Positions 37,470 to 49,160 are shown, counted from the first letter of the stretch. The stretch: DNA of 64,000 bases from Parietaria judaica (GCA_954871525.1 OX940871.1:3162001-3226000), one strand, 5' to 3'. The notes: generated by a model not told the origin, from the sequence alone. Numbers and translations are program-made.

Positions 37470-38043
37470 AGTGCCAAGCACTTCATCGCGGCAGAGCCCG
37501 GTGCATACCGACAAGCTCATCGCCAGCAAAAAGAAATCAGTGCCCAGCACTTCATCGCGACAGAGCCCGGTGCATACCGACAAGCTCATCGCCAGCAAAA
37601 AGAAATCAGTGCCCAACACTTCATCGCGACAGAGCCCGGTGCATACCGACAAGCTCATCGCCAGCAAAAAGAAATCAGTGCCCAACACTTCATCGCGACA
37701 GAGCCCGGTGCATACCGACAAGCTCATCGCCAGCAAAAAGAAATCAGTGCCAAGCACTTCAATCGCGACAGAGCCCGGTGCATACCGACAAGCTCATCGC
37801 CAGCAAAATCAGTGCCAAGCACTTCATCGCGACAGAGCCCGGTGCATACCGACAAGCTCATCGCCGAACATTACGAAAACTACTACGGCAAAAGAGCCAA
37901 GAATAGAAAACATAGCAAAATCAGTGCCAAGCACTCCAATCGCGACAGAGCCCGGTGCATACCGACAAGCTCATCGCCAGCGAATCAGTGCCAAGCACTT
38001 CATCGCGACAGAGCCCGGTGCACACCGACAAGCTCATCGCCAA
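37470..38043. repeat. 69-bp tandem repeat, about eight units, in the 3' part of the Tat element
   Basis: Units carry GTGCCAAGCACTTCATCGCG, ACAGAGCCCGGTGCATACCG and ACAAGCTCATCGCCAGC. The first four or five are 67-69 bp and nearly identical; later ones are shortened and one is interrupted by about 50 bp. The open frames reading through it in several frames reflect the multiple-of-3 unit. Confidence 0.9.
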
Positions 38044-38239
38044 AAAAAAAAAATAAAAAAAAATGGAGTACACATACTCCCATACTTCATAGATAGCGCA
38101 CAAAAGTCATAGATTTTATTGATAAAATCAAATATTACAAACACAATACATTTATACAAGTCTATCAAGATACAGCAGGAGAAGGTGAATCCTCCCGAAC
38201 TACCCTATCAGCAATTTGTTCTATGACGAACTCCCCATT

Positions 38240-41200
38240 CTATGAGAGGACGTCCCGAAGAAGATCTTCTACGGCGGCATAATTTACAGGCTTCAGCATC
38301 ATAAATTCCATCACATAGGCCGAAGAAGGACTAAAGGGAGTCTCGTCGTCCGTGACTCCGGAAAGAGAGGCAGCCGAACGCTTTATCATATCTTGGACAA
38401 ACTCCTCGAGTATGGCGGGATGGTCTTCGTCAATCGCAAGGAAAGAAGCTAGCACATCCTCATAGTAAAACAGCGGTTCCGAGGTATAGAAAAATTCGTC
38501 ACCCTGAGGAAAGAAATTTAGCCAGGAAGTAATTATAGGAACACAAGAGAAACAACAAGCATGAAAACAAGGTAAAAGTAAAGTTTCTTTTCATTAATAA
38601 AATCCGTCGAAGGAATTACAAAGAAAGGACAGTAATATACATAGGAAAGCTATAAGAAAAGGCCTAGGAAACTTCCTCCCCCCCTACCGCTTCGTTGGTA
38701 ACCGCTTCAACGGTAGAAGTGACCGCTTCGGTGTCAACCGCTCCGTCGGTAGAAGTGACGACCCCATCGTTGGTCCCGTACTCGTCGAGGCCATCGGAGG
38801 CTGAAGAGGTAGCTCCAACCACGAAGCAAGTCGCCCAATCGATACCAGCGGAAGAAGGAGCACCGGGGGTGAGCGGAGGAGAATCAGGATCAAGTAGAGA
38901 CCTATCATCCAGCTCGCGGGCTTTAGCCTCGCTCTCTTCGGAAATAGTCTTGTACTTCGGGAGACGAGACAGAAGACTCCCGATGGTAGCCGTGGGAGGA
39001 ACTTTCTCCAGGAGGCGAGCGTTGGCCCCATACGCGGCGGAGCGGCGATGAAAGTTGATAGACTCCTCAAGAGCCTTATACCTCGCCAAGGCGCGCTGCG
39101 CTTTGTCTTGAGCCCGGTCGAAGAAGTGTAGGCGCGCTTCGCGCTCCGATTTTGCCTCTGTCTGCGATACCTCGAGCTCCTTGCCGAGGCGTTTCAGGCA
39201 CGAGGCCACTCGCGAGGCAAGTCGGCTCTCCTGCTCGACAGGTACGCCCACCGCTTCGCTGATTTTGGCCAGCCGCCACTTCTTCGCTTCGAGATGATTC
39301 TCGTAGCTTTCCACTATCATGGAGTGACGTCTATGCTCCCCATCCAACTCGGCCTTCAGCGCCGCAGCCTCCGCCTCGGCTTTAGCTTTGCACTCAGCGA
39401 GCTCCTTTTCCTGAGTTTGGCGAAGCGAAGCCTCTTTCGCCAATTTGGCCCTCGCGACCTCCAGTTCACTGGAAGTCCGTTCGGCCGCTTCCCGATATTT
39501 TCGCTCCCCAAGGACGGAGACCTCGAGGTGCGATTCGGTGTCAGCAAGCTTAGCCCGGAGATCGCTTAACTCCTGAGCGCTCTCACCCCTGTCGCTATTC
39601 TCTTCGAGAATAATGGTGTTGAAGCGGGCGAGAGCCTGGAAAAGCGTAGAGGCAGCCCGGCCATAACCCCTGATACCGCTCAGAGACAAGCCATTGTCCC
39701 TGGAAGGCTCGGGCCAGAACAGGTCCCGAAGGACCCGAAGCGAGTATGCTTTCCACTCTTCCGGCGGGGACTCCGAAGTAGGAGCTGCCGGAAATCGCTC
39801 CCAAGGAGGAAGAGAAAAGCCTCCTGGTCCGGAGTTGGGAAGAAACTTTGGCAGTGGAGAAGAAGTCCCGACATCGTCGGACGAAGAGACGTTAGCCCCA
39901 GAAGCGCCAACATCGTCGGTCGACGCCAGAGTGCCCGCCGGCCGAGGCACTCCTGGAAGAGCAGAAACGTGGGAAGGAATGACGTCCGCAAGAAGGCCAT
40001 CCCCTCCCTCGGGATGGCCCTCGACCAAAGTCTCTTCGGAAGGAAGAGAAGCCCCCTCCGAAGCGCCGGATCGCCCGACGGGCTCCAGGACGAGGAGCGC
40101 GTCGGCGGCATCAAATGCCCCTTCGGGTAACAAACCCTCCTCGTCAGCCGTAGGAACGGCGACTGAAAGTCCTGCCGCGGAAGGTGCGGGAGGTACTGAA
40201 GAAGAAACCTCCAAGCAAGGAGGCGCGTCGGCACGAGCCGGAATCTGAAATAGCGAAGAAAGTATATACGGACACATGCATTAGATACCCGGGATTTGCA
40301 GGCATTACAAAATGCAGAAGAAAAGAAAAGTAGAAGTTACCTCGGAGGCAGAGAGATCCAGCGACGACACCAGATCGATGAAGTCATCATCGAAGCGAAA
40401 CCGCTCCCGAGAAGTGGGAGAAGGACGAGGGGTTCCATGAGCCTCATCGACGGTTCTGCCGGCCTCGGTCGGAGGAGTCGAAGCAAGAACGGTCGACGCG
40501 GTCGCCCCGGAAAGAACGGCCCCCTCGCGAGAAGCGACGGTGACAGTCTCCGGAGCCGGAGGAGTCGCATCAACCTCCTTAGATGACTCGGAAGTCTTGT
40601 TCTTCTTCGGAGGAGGAGCGTCGCGTACCCCTTCAGCGGCCTTCCTCTTCAGGACGACTTTCCCGCGAAGAGGTGCCCGCGAAGAAGTCTGAGTCTCGGG
40701 TTTGCGACGGCTCTCCGAAGGGCGAGATGAATCCCGAGGGCGAGTCGCCCCCGAGGAAGTCGATACCCCTGAAGAGCGAGAAGCACCAGCGTCGTGCTTA
40801 TGTTTTGTTCGCCGCTCTGAACTGAGTTTCAGAGCAAGAGTTTTATCGCTTGAAACGAACCGGTCAGCACCAGTCCGAGGGCCGATGCCCAAGAAGCCAG
40901 CTTTCGATAGATCCCGACGAGAATCGGAGGATCCACCTCCTTGTCCTGGATCTTGGCCTTGTCCTGGATCTCGGCCTTGTCCTGGATCTTGGCCTTGACA
41001 TTGCCGCGGCTCCGATGATCCACGAACGGACTTTTGAGTTCTCTTCTTCGGCTTAGGAGATTGCCAAACAGCGGGGGACGGGGGATCCACATCTTTGACC
41101 TCCTCGAGGCGGAACCCCACCGGCCACAAAGTTGCCGGTGGCTTCCCCACGATGTGGCAAAGTTGATAGAGTCCCGACTCCTGAACGCGGGTCGCGAAGA

Positions 41201-41849
41201 AGTCCGTCGTCCAATTCCGACGAGGATTTTCCAGTAAAGCCCGCACGACCCCAGCGAAGCGCTCGTCGTCCTCCTTATTGGCGACAGGTCTGAACCTCGG
41301 CACTTCTTTCTCGTCAACCCACTTGGTGGGAAGCGCCTCCCAATGCGGCCCGAGGGTGTGACGGTCGAGATGCGCGAAGAAATACCTATTCTCCCACCCG
41401 GATTCGTTGCTCGGCGTGTGGGTGATGACGTGGTCACGCGTAGCGGAGGAGAGAAAGAACCGGCCCAGATTCTTCGAGTTCTTCGACCATTTAAAAAGCC
41501 GCATCAAATCCTCCAAGGTCAGGGCCACTTTCTGCTCGAGAGCAATGGCCGTGGTGCAAATAAGAAGGCGAAGCGAGTTAGGGCTGACCTGACTGATCGG
41601 CATTTTGTACGCATGGAGGAAGCACACGATGAGATGAGGCAGTGGAAGGTGCAGTTCCACCGACCGGAAGAAGTGCTCGTACAGAGTGATGTACCCTTCC
41701 GGGGGCTCGTCGCCCAGCTCGCCGGATTGAGGGAGACGCAGATAGCAAGGATTGGAATCCACGTAGTGTTTCCTCAGATCCTCCATATGCCTCTCTGTCA
41801 TTATAGACTTCGGCGATCGAGTCTTGAAAATCTTTCCCGGATTCGACAT
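38240..41849 (-). CDS. Antisense accessory gene of the Tat element (spliced, about 1000 aa)
   Basis: Minus strand. Exon a 41849-40341 (MSNPGKIFKTRS...DLSASE, 503 codons), intron 40340-40245 (GTAACT...TTTCAG, 96 nt, phase 0), exon b 40244-38664 in frame. A further in-frame exon from about 38508 (CTCAG|GGTGACGAA) to 38240 may join by a donor near 38674; otherwise translation stops at 38664. The N-terminal 220 residues (LPHLIVCFLHAYKMPISQVS, LRLLICTTAIALEQKVALTL, GWENRYFFAHLD) resemble the plant 'putative gypsy-type transposon' domain found on the opposite strand of Tat elements. The middle is Ser/Pro- and charge-rich; exon b has a long coiled coil (about 39090-39600). Molecular function is unknown in the family. 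A TATA box lies upstream. Confidence 0.8.
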
Positions 41850-41990
41850 CTTCTTGATCAGAAAAGAAGAGGTTGAACAGAAAGGAAGTTTGAAGATTTC
41901 TGAAGAAGGATAGAGTCGAGAAAGAAAATTGCAGGGGGAGTTTAGAGAGAGTCTGAAACAAAGTGTTTTGAGTCAAAGGCGAGGTTTGAA

Positions 41991-41996
41991 TTTATA
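41991..41996 (-). promoter_or_regulatory. TATA box of the antisense Tat gene
   Basis: TATAAA on the minus strand, about 140 nt before the ATG at 41849, with a CT-rich leader between. Indicates an own promoter inside the element. Confidence 0.65.
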
Positions 41997-42263
41997 GAGA
42001 AAACCTCGCGAATTTGAAGAGGCACATTTAGATCCAATGGCCCAGGCTCGAAGCGGGAAAATTCATCCAACGGTAGAGATCAAAAGAGTCGTTACGAAGC
42101 CCGAAGGCACTCGAGTGCGAGAAAACCCCGCATTTAATGCGAAATGATTGACAACGACTTCCGAGATCTGACAGCCTGGAGAGTCGCGCCCAATCAGCGC
42201 TACGTGGGAACTCGAGGCCATCAGTAAAGCATGCAAGAAGTGGAAGAGTCCCCGAAGGGCACG

Positions 42264-42440
42264 ACCCTCATCGAGACATAACCTCATCGAGGACATAACC
42301 TCTTCGAAGACATAACCTCATCGAGAGCTAGCCTCTTCGAGGACATAACCTCTTCGAAGACATAACCTCTTCGAGGATAAAACCTCGTCGAGGACAAAAC
42401 CTCATCGGATAAAACCTTATCGGAGATAAATCTTGCTTTT
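42264..42440. repeat. 17-18-bp tandem repeat upstream of the antisense promoter
   Basis: About nine degenerate copies of CTCTTCGAAGACATAAC / CTCATCGAGGACATAAC. Located between the antisense TATA box and the 3' LTR. Confidence 0.85.
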
Positions 42441-42466
42441 ATTTTATCAACTGTTTCACACTCGAT

Positions 42467-42482
42467 AAAATAGGGGACTAAC
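42467..42482 (+). promoter_or_regulatory. Polypurine tract region of the Tat element
   Basis: Purine-rich AAAATAGGGGACTAAC directly before the 3' LTR, the position of the plus-strand primer. Two pyrimidines interrupt it. Confidence 0.55.
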
Positions 42483-43182
42483 TGTTAAGGTCAGATTTTG
42501 TCAAATCTTTCCCTAACACTACCCTTTGTCGTTTGTGAAATATACGACATAAAACAAGAGGAGGATCACTTGAAGAACCGAAGCCCATCAAGGGTTAGAA
42601 GAAGTGAAGCCCAGCAAAAGAAGCCCAAAAGAAGTCCTCACCTTAGAGAACCGGCCCAAGACCTCGTCGCGAAGAGGGAAGTTCATCGAAGAAAACCTCT
42701 TCGGGAAAGCCTAATCGCACAAAAAGAGGAACTCACTCGAGATCGCGAGAAAGGAGGGAAGATTGGGTTATTCGGTTAAAGATTTCGTGGGATATCCAAC
42801 GCAAAACAAGGAGGTTAACCACGATCATAGCGAAACAGAAGGAAACCCTAGCAAGATTTGAGGAATATTCTAGAAGACTTGCAAGCCTATATATACGAAT
42901 GTAAACTTAGCATAAATATTCATTCAGTATCTAGTATTCAGTATTCATTATTATCGCGAGTTTGAGGGAATAAATCCTTGAGTCCTCGAGTTTGCTTATT
43001 CATAGTATTCTCGATTTCCCAAGGGTTAGAGTGTGTAATCTTCGATTGTCCAAGCTATCAAACGGAAGAAACCGGGTCCTCTCGGAATCATAATAAATCA
43101 GAGATATTCGTATTATCCATAATTATTTATTATTATTTCGATTATCTTTGTGACTGCACGGTGAGTAAAATCGCCCTCTACA
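42483..43182 (+). repeat. 3' LTR of the Tat element
   Basis: 700 bp, TGTTAAGGTCAG to CGCCCTCTACA, followed by the ATATT target duplication. Confidence 0.95.
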
Positions 43183-44850
43183 ATATTGCAATTTGCAAAG
43201 TAGGTTTATGGGTCTAAGCCGTCCGTTTCAGTTTCCCAATGGGAAGCTTCTCATTGACGACGCTGTTGAGATAATAAACTTTGTTGGTGTTGGGCGCAGA
43301 AGAGTGGACTGTTGAATGATAAGCAGAGCAAAGGAGAGAGAGGAAAGTCGCGCCGTTTTCTTATATATCGCAGCGATCATAAAGCTATTGCGTGGCCTGG
43401 AGGATGATCGACAGTCCCAGAGCGCCACTCGAAGCTTGAAAGTCGAGGAAAACTAAGAATCGTGGTTCCTGACAAATTTACAGGATTCAAAGAACTTGTG
43501 CGCGAGGAACGAGATATTAGTTCTAAATCGTACCATGTCACTGGTTTCTGCATAGACGTGTTTAAGGCTGCTGTGAGTCTGTTACCATATTATATAGATT
43601 TCGAATTTACAATGAAATCATTACGGAAGTATATCTTGAGATCAGTTGATTGTTTAAAAAAAAAAACACTTACAGTTTGTTTTGTTTTTTTTCGGATGCT
43701 AACCGGACTTAAATGAATGCAGAGGTATGATGCTGCTGTGGGGGAATAAGTCAAGATTTGTTGATTTCATGCAACCCTTTTCCGATATTGGCGTCGGAAT
43801 ACTAATTCGGAAAGAGAAGACTGGAATGTGGGTTATTTTCATGCCTTTTTCAGCAAATTTATGGGCAGCTTTTGCGAGATTCTTCCGTTTGATTAGTAGA
43901 AAATTCCTATTGAGCATCATTAGGAGATTTTTCCCAGTCCAACTCTCGAATTAGAGATTGGGGCTATGTTTATCAATAAGGCGTTTTGTTTCAGTTTGAT
44001 TACTAGGTTGAGTCCTAAAGTATCTTCTTTAAGTAGGAGTAATTCCGTTAATTTGTTAAAGGGCTAGTCAAGGTTTTGTAAGCCTATAACAGGCACTCGC
44101 ATTTAGGATTTCTCGTCCGGAAAATCTCATCGGAGGAGGAGTTTGGGTCTTGCATTCAAAGGAACGACTGTTGTTTATTGTTATTATTAATAGTATTTCT
44201 GGCGATTCACCACCTAGTTGAGTTTTCGGTTTGATTATCATGTACACTATATTTGTTAGGTGAAATATTTTTGTGTATATATATTTTTGCCATATTTTTT
44301 TATAAATTCCGCGGTCTTTTTATCCTCGCCGGGGCGGCTTTTGCAGCGGGACTAGTAAGCTTTTCGTTTGTATTGCTCATACAAAATAGGCCGAGGGTGA
44401 TTGATTACACTGTAGCTACAAGGCTACAGATTAGATTAACATACGATTGGTATTTGGTATTATTTTTAGATTTTTTAACGTGTAAAGAAAAAAATACATT
44501 TAACTTTTTATGCCATATATTTCTGTTTTTCGCAAAAGCAGATATTTACATTTCTAAAACAATCATAAGTATAATTTGATTATTATGTTACAAACTTAGT
44601 GAATTATTAATTCAGCATATTGGTCCCGAGTTGGGATCTGATAAAAATATAATTGTAGCAAGATTGTTATGTCATCAAGTATTGATATAATGTTAACAAA
44701 ATAATAGTAGTTTGTTTTGAATACATATCCACTTGCATTAGAAGAAAAAAAAAAGAGTAAGCTAAAAAGATTTAGTGATGAAAAAAAAACTTATAGCAAT
44801 GCCTAAAAAAATGAAGTTCTTATAGTTTCTGAAGCTGTGTAGTTGTCAAT

Positions 44851-45156
44851 TTATTTATTTACATTCTTAAACTGTGGGAGATGGCGGCGCGGCGGCGGGA
44901 ACTTCTCTATTTGCCATGGAATCTGGTTCTTCAAACTGTCTTTAATTGGCGGAGGTGGCGGACTTGGCACTGATCTTCTGATTACGCTTCTTGGCTTTAC
45001 ATCTGTTAAAAATGGATTATATATAAAGATCCAAAAGAATAATAAAGTCAATATAAACAAAACAAAAAAAAAGTACTCACCTGAACGGCCTTGAAGTGGT
45101 TGAATTGCCAATAAGCATGCAGATAGCATGATCATCAAACATAGAAAGAATTTCAT
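44851..45156 (-). CDS. Small secreted proline-rich peptide precursor, copy B (75 aa)
   Basis: Exon 1 45156-45081, intron 45080-45003 (78 nt, GTGAGT...ACAG, phase 1), exon 2 45002-44851. Signal peptide MKFFLCLMIMLSACLLAIQP then LQGRS; after the junction DVKPRSVIRRSVPSPPPPP and a 31-residue basic tail with a second FPPPRR element. The unspliced frame is also open, but the signal peptide then runs into Phe/Ile-rich intron text, and splicing restores the alignment with copies A, C and E. The most divergent signal peptide in the family. Lies tail-to-tail with the GLR1 pseudogene, as relic F does with GLR2. Role unknown. Confidence 0.7.
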   Translation of the reverse strand: MKFFLCLMIMLSACLLAIQPLQGRSGEYFFFVLFILTLLFFWIFIYNPFLTDVKPRSVIRRSVPSPPPPPIKDSLKNQIPWQIEKFPPPRRHLPQFKNVNK

Positions 45157-45181
45157 TTTTTGTGGGGTTTGTTGTTAATGA

Positions 45182-45192
45182 CAGGCATGAGA

Positions 45193-45236
<44 letters not shown>
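45182..45236. repeat. TA microsatellite just upstream of peptide gene B
   Basis: (TA)n immediately 5' of the ATG. Similar tracts lie upstream of A, C, D and E and could supply TATA-like sequence. Confidence 0.8.
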
Positions 45237-45239
<3 letters not shown>

Positions 45240-45349
45240 AGATTGACTAGTATAGTGTAGTGCTGTAACAAAAGTATATCTTATTGGTTTGTTGTTGACG
45301 AATTTAATCAACCCAAGTTTATTATTTAAGAGAGAGGGTGACATATATT

Positions 45350-45565
45350 TTTATAACTCATAGATAGACTCGTTCAACTTTGAATTAAATATATATATTC
45401 CTATTATATTAATGGCTTTATAATCAATAGTCTTCCTTATTTTATTTTTTACACATTGAACACGTAAAAAGCAGCCGCCTTGTACTACTATATTATTGAA
45501 TTTTATTATGTTAATTTTTTCCTGGTAATTACAAGTTTCGTATTCTCTTAGATTGTACTTAGTCA
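45350..45565 (-). promoter_or_regulatory. Conserved upstream block of the peptide family, copy B
   Basis: Shares the ACACATTGAACACG and CTACTATATTATTGAATTTT region with the blocks upstream of A, C, D and E. Role inferred only. Confidence 0.4.
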
Positions 45566-45939
45566 ATTGTAGTAGGTATAAACATGATTTGATTAGAATT
45601 GAAAGTCGCCTTTTATTTTTGTTCTTATGTAATATTTTACTTTTGGTAAGATAGTCATATCACACTTTTTACTTTATTTTTCTTTTCTTTATGTGACCTT
45701 TCTATCAATTCTTTTTAGCAAAAGTCTAAAATTTTGAAATTTGAACTTATACTTTATATAAAATTATTAAAATAAAAGATTTGTTAATTTTTTTTGTACC
45801 TACATAATTCTTATACTTTGAATTTTCGCTCTTATATAGCTCGTGACTTTATATTTTTGCCGTCACATAACTTTTAATATTGTATTGTTGTTTGTGTTTG
45901 ACTACACAATATTAGGGATGTCTAGTAATACTAATAGTA

Positions 45940-46420
45940 ACGCTTGTCCTTCAAAACAGCCAAAAGAGAGATTAACGAAGGGCAAAGTAAAACGACTGAG
46001 AAACGACAAAAATAGTAGTAAACGACAGATAAACATAAAATATTCATTACAAAGACAAACACCATGATAACAGGAAGGAAAAAAAAGGTGAAGTAGACTT
46101 GCGAAGTTTCAAGGGAGAAGTATGAAATACAAATAAAAATGAAAGAAAAACAAAAAAAACAGAAAAAATGAGGGAAACGACAGAGATATTTTAACTAAAG
46201 TCATTATTTAAGAAGGGCTTAAATAGCTAGTAGAAACGTAAAGGAACGAGATATTTTTAAATACAACGACAAAATAACCAAAACGACAGAAAAATAAATA
46301 TGATTAAAAAGGCTTGAAACCTAGAAACGACAGGAATTTGAAAAACGACATAAAAGCAGATTAACCGATACAAATAGAAAGACAACATACTAATGTAGTC
46401 TTAGTATACATATTAAACGT
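45940..46420. repeat. Dispersed AAACGACA-rich repeat
   Basis: About eight AAACGACA/AACGAC words within 400 bp, with the phrase AAACGACAGATAAACATAAA matching the one near 17111. Shorter relatives occur at 19195-19250, 47270-47370 and 59880-59965, each downstream of a peptide gene. Confidence 0.5.
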
Positions 46421-46484
46421 TCAACGGCGAAGAGAAAATTGCAGCCCTAGATTCTTCGAGTTGACATACATAACCCGCTAACTA

Positions 46485-46963
46485 TCATGCCGATTTATTA
46501 AAGTTGTATAACCGGCGTCGAAGGGGCGGCGGCGGAGATAAAGTATATCCGTTTGTGGGGGGTGTAATCTGACTCTGCCACTTCGGTTTTCTTGGTGGAG
46601 GCGGTGGGCTCGGGGCTGATCTTCTGGTCACGCTTCTCAGCTTCACATCTGCCCATTTCACTTTTCATTTTTCATCAAGGACCATAATGATCATGGACAA
46701 TCTGCAGTGATTAGTTTGAGAGTATATTTATAAACTAAGCATGTGTTTATATATATACCATTTAAGTTTCTCATCATATTAAACAGAACATTGGTGCATA
46801 TGTAAACTATAAATATATCCATATAATTTCTTTTTGGATAAAAAATGAAGGCTCAAAATTTTATATGCAGACCTGAACGGCCTTGATGTGGTTGAACTGC
46901 CAAGACGAGTATTGCAATCAGTATGATCATGAAATATCGAAAGAGACTGTTTGAGAAACTCAT
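46485..46963 (-). CDS. Small secreted proline-rich peptide precursor, copy C (84 aa)
   Basis: Exon 1 46963-46873, intron 46872-46649 (224 nt, GTCTGC...GGCAG, phase 1), exon 2 46648-46485. Signal peptide begins MSFSNSLFRYFMIILIA and ends QPHQGRS; then DVKLRSVTRRSAPSPPPPP at residues 31-49 and a 35-residue tail with a second proline block and basic cluster (SPPPPLRRR). The longest copy. No GLR gene directly beside it; it sits between copies B and D. A TA tract precedes the ATG, and the shared upstream block continues at about 47040-47280. Function unknown; probably secreted and possibly hydroxyproline-modified (inference). Confidence 0.72.
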
Positions 46964-46990
46964 ATTTGGTGTTGATGATAAAGTGTTTAC

Positions 46991-46995
<5 letters not shown>

Positions 46996-47027
<32 letters not shown>
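46996..47027. repeat. TA microsatellite just upstream of peptide gene C
   Basis: (TA)n about 35 bp 5' of the ATG of copy C. Confidence 0.8.
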
Positions 47028-47031
<4 letters not shown>

Positions 47032-47399
47032 TAGGTAAAGATTGAGTAGTTTAGTGCTATAATTAAGTCAACCTTCATGGTTTTGTTTTTGTGGAATTCA
47101 AAGAAACTCAGCTTTATTATTGAAGGAAGAGGGTGACATAAATTCTTAAGTAATAGATCGGCTCTATCAATAGTTGAATGAGATTATTATATGTATTCAT
47201 CTAATATTGTTAGTTATGGCTTTATTCATCCCAAATTTAACTTTTAACACATTGAGTTATCACTCGAAAAATTAGAAACATAAACGTTGGAATAACAAAG
47301 AGTGCAAGACTTGAACGACATGAATATATAAACGACAGGAAACTTCAAACGACACTGAAACAGTTTAATTGATAATAATATTACAACCAGTTCGTTTAA

Positions 47400-49160
47400 C
47401 CTGCTCCTTTCACTATTTTGTACCCCTAATTGGATTCAGTTATTCCTATTTTGTTATCCTTACTTTCTTTTTAAAAATTGGTCAACCGGATTTCCGGCTA
47501 TAAAAATCTTGATAACCGGTTTACACAATCGGAACAAGTTATGATACCGGTTATTCAATTTTTAATAAATATATAGTATTCTGTTCATTATATGTAAAAA
47601 TAAAAATACTTATTAAATAAAACATACCGATTCAAATAAATTGCAAATAAAACATTCGGGTTCACATAAAACATATCAGTATTTTTTAAAGGTAACCTTA
47701 AACTCAAACATAACTTTAAAATATTTTTAAAAAATTATTTAATAAAAAAACCGATTATAAAAATAACTAGTTCTGAAAAATCAATAGAAATCCTTATGGG
47801 ACAAATATTGTTAGCATATTCTCTGCTGCTGCCAATATCTTTGACAATAATAATTCCTTGTCTTCTCCCTCAATTGCTGAAATCCCTCTCCCACCGAAAC
47901 CAGAGAGCACCACAAGCCATTATTATTAAAACGAACACATCTGCTCATAAATTTCGAGCCAGAGATTCAACGGTGCTTCGTTCGTCACCGTTTTTGGCTC
48001 GCCGGAAACTCAAGCTATTTGTGAACACCATCTTTGCACTAAAACCTACTCTAAACGGTCATGGATTTTGAGGCTTTCCTCTCTTTGCTTCGTTTTTCTT
48101 TCCGTCATTTAGCTCGCACATTCCGTCTGCTTGTTGCCCCCCCAACCTTATAAAGCCGAAGGGATCTAGCATGAAAAATTATAGTATGAAAAATTAATAT
48201 CATAATATAAAACTAGAGTCTAACATAGCTTCGTGTGTTCATAAGCTCCGATATTATACTTGGTGTCCATGTACTTCTATTTTTAATATATTCTAAAGCT
48301 CCACAACTTCTTTTGTGATGCAAACGTACTTTGCATGAAGCATGCAAGCCAAAATCCTCCCTATCTTCATAACTTTCTTTTTCATATATTTTGTTATTTA
48401 TTTATAATTATCTCTTTGAACCATTCAAGCCTTAAATTTTATATGCATGATTGATAGTATCAACGTGTTTTATTTCTGCATTTATTTTTATGATTAGTAA
48501 ATAGTCATTAATAGTATTAATCGTGGTATTATTTTAGGAAGGTAGGTTTTTAAGTGTTTTGATATGTTCTATATATTGTAATTCAAGGAGGGGAAGAAGG
48601 AAGTTGATTATTGAATGAAAAAGATGAGCTATTAGCTTGTTCACGGAAAGTTCATCGTCCTCGTTATTGTTCGGTTCTACATCATTTTGTGGCTCTGATG
48701 AGGACAAGTTCATTCATCGGACACGACAAGGTTACAGGTAGGAGATGTTATACTTGGCATTCATGTACTTTTATTTTCCCAGAGGCAAAACAAGAGCTAC
48801 TACTTGAGACAACACTTTTAGCTCGACAAAGTGCTAAAATTGTCGACCGAGTATTGTATCAGGTTGTTTCTCGCAAAATTTACAGGGATTTAGATCATCG
48901 CTTCGGTTACCACGAATATGGGTGTGCTTGAATTGGGTTCGGTGTGGTGTGTGCCTGCAAGTTTAGAGCTTTGTGGAGCCTTTGAGGTGTCTATTCGCCG
49001 CTCTGTTGGTAATGTTAACCGGTTAGATACCGTCTACGGTTAACCTTAACTATTTTCAAAAAAATCGGTTACGTTATTTATACCAGATAATTATCGACTG
49101 CGGTTTTAAAATTCGATTACCGGTTATTCTGCAGTCCCAAGTTTCAATATCTATATATAT
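47400..49160. other. Unclassified repeat-like region with ACCGGTT-rich ends
   Basis: AACCGGT/ACCGGTTA words cluster at about 47480-47550 and 49010-49125 and may be subterminal repeats of one hAT-like element. Open frames at 47796-48071 and 48611-48931 have no recognisable domains and are not called as genes. Confidence 0.3.

Larger units (their letters stand above)
30458..43182 (+). mobile_element. Tat-lineage Ty3/gypsy LTR retrotransposon, 12.7 kb
   Basis: Complete element: LTR 30458-31157, primer site, gag-protease, reverse transcriptase, two RNase H domains, integrase, antisense accessory gene, polypurine tract, LTR 42483-43182. Perfect 5-bp target duplication ATATT (30453-30457, 43183-43187) within GLR1 exon 2. 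Dual RNase H, protease DNGSS and an antisense gene between pol and the 3' LTR mark the Tat lineage. By eye the LTRs differ at about five of 700 positions, so the insertion is recent. GC-rich compared with the host DNA. Confidence 0.97.
23732..44443 (+). pseudogene. Glutamate-receptor-like pseudogene GLR1, broken by insertions
   Basis: Near-collinear with intact GLR2. Exon 1 relic 23732-23986 starts MIGTKIVLLML (signal peptide) but has small indels, an internal deletion and an in-frame stop. Exon 2 relic begins at 29212, is split by a solo LTR (29445-29853), has an internal deletion near 29960, is split again by a Tat element (30458-43182) and resumes at 43183. It keeps recognisable amino-terminal-domain text such as GLMNEGYAWFLTETTTNILH and DVKHKR. 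Exon 3 relic (about 43724-43890) has lost part of S1 and everything after the start of M1. Exon 4, carrying M3 and S2, is absent. A last-exon relic with M4 lies at about 44309-44443. The first intron holds an intact F-box gene. No functional channel can be made. Confidence 0.9.

Noticed and set aside
37329..38112. Open frames of 223-255 aa in several frames with repeated EPGAYRQAHRQQ-like text
   Set aside because: Translation of the 69-bp tandem repeat in multiple frames; no start context or family.
44851..45156. Unspliced 101-aa reading of peptide copy B
   Set aside because: Splicing the 78-nt GT-AG intron aligns B with A, C and E; the intron translation is Phe/Ile-rich and absent in paralogues.
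47796..48931. Two frames of 91 and 106 aa
   Set aside because: No recognised domain, no splice partners found, and they lie between repeat-like ACCGGTT clusters; left as unclassified.
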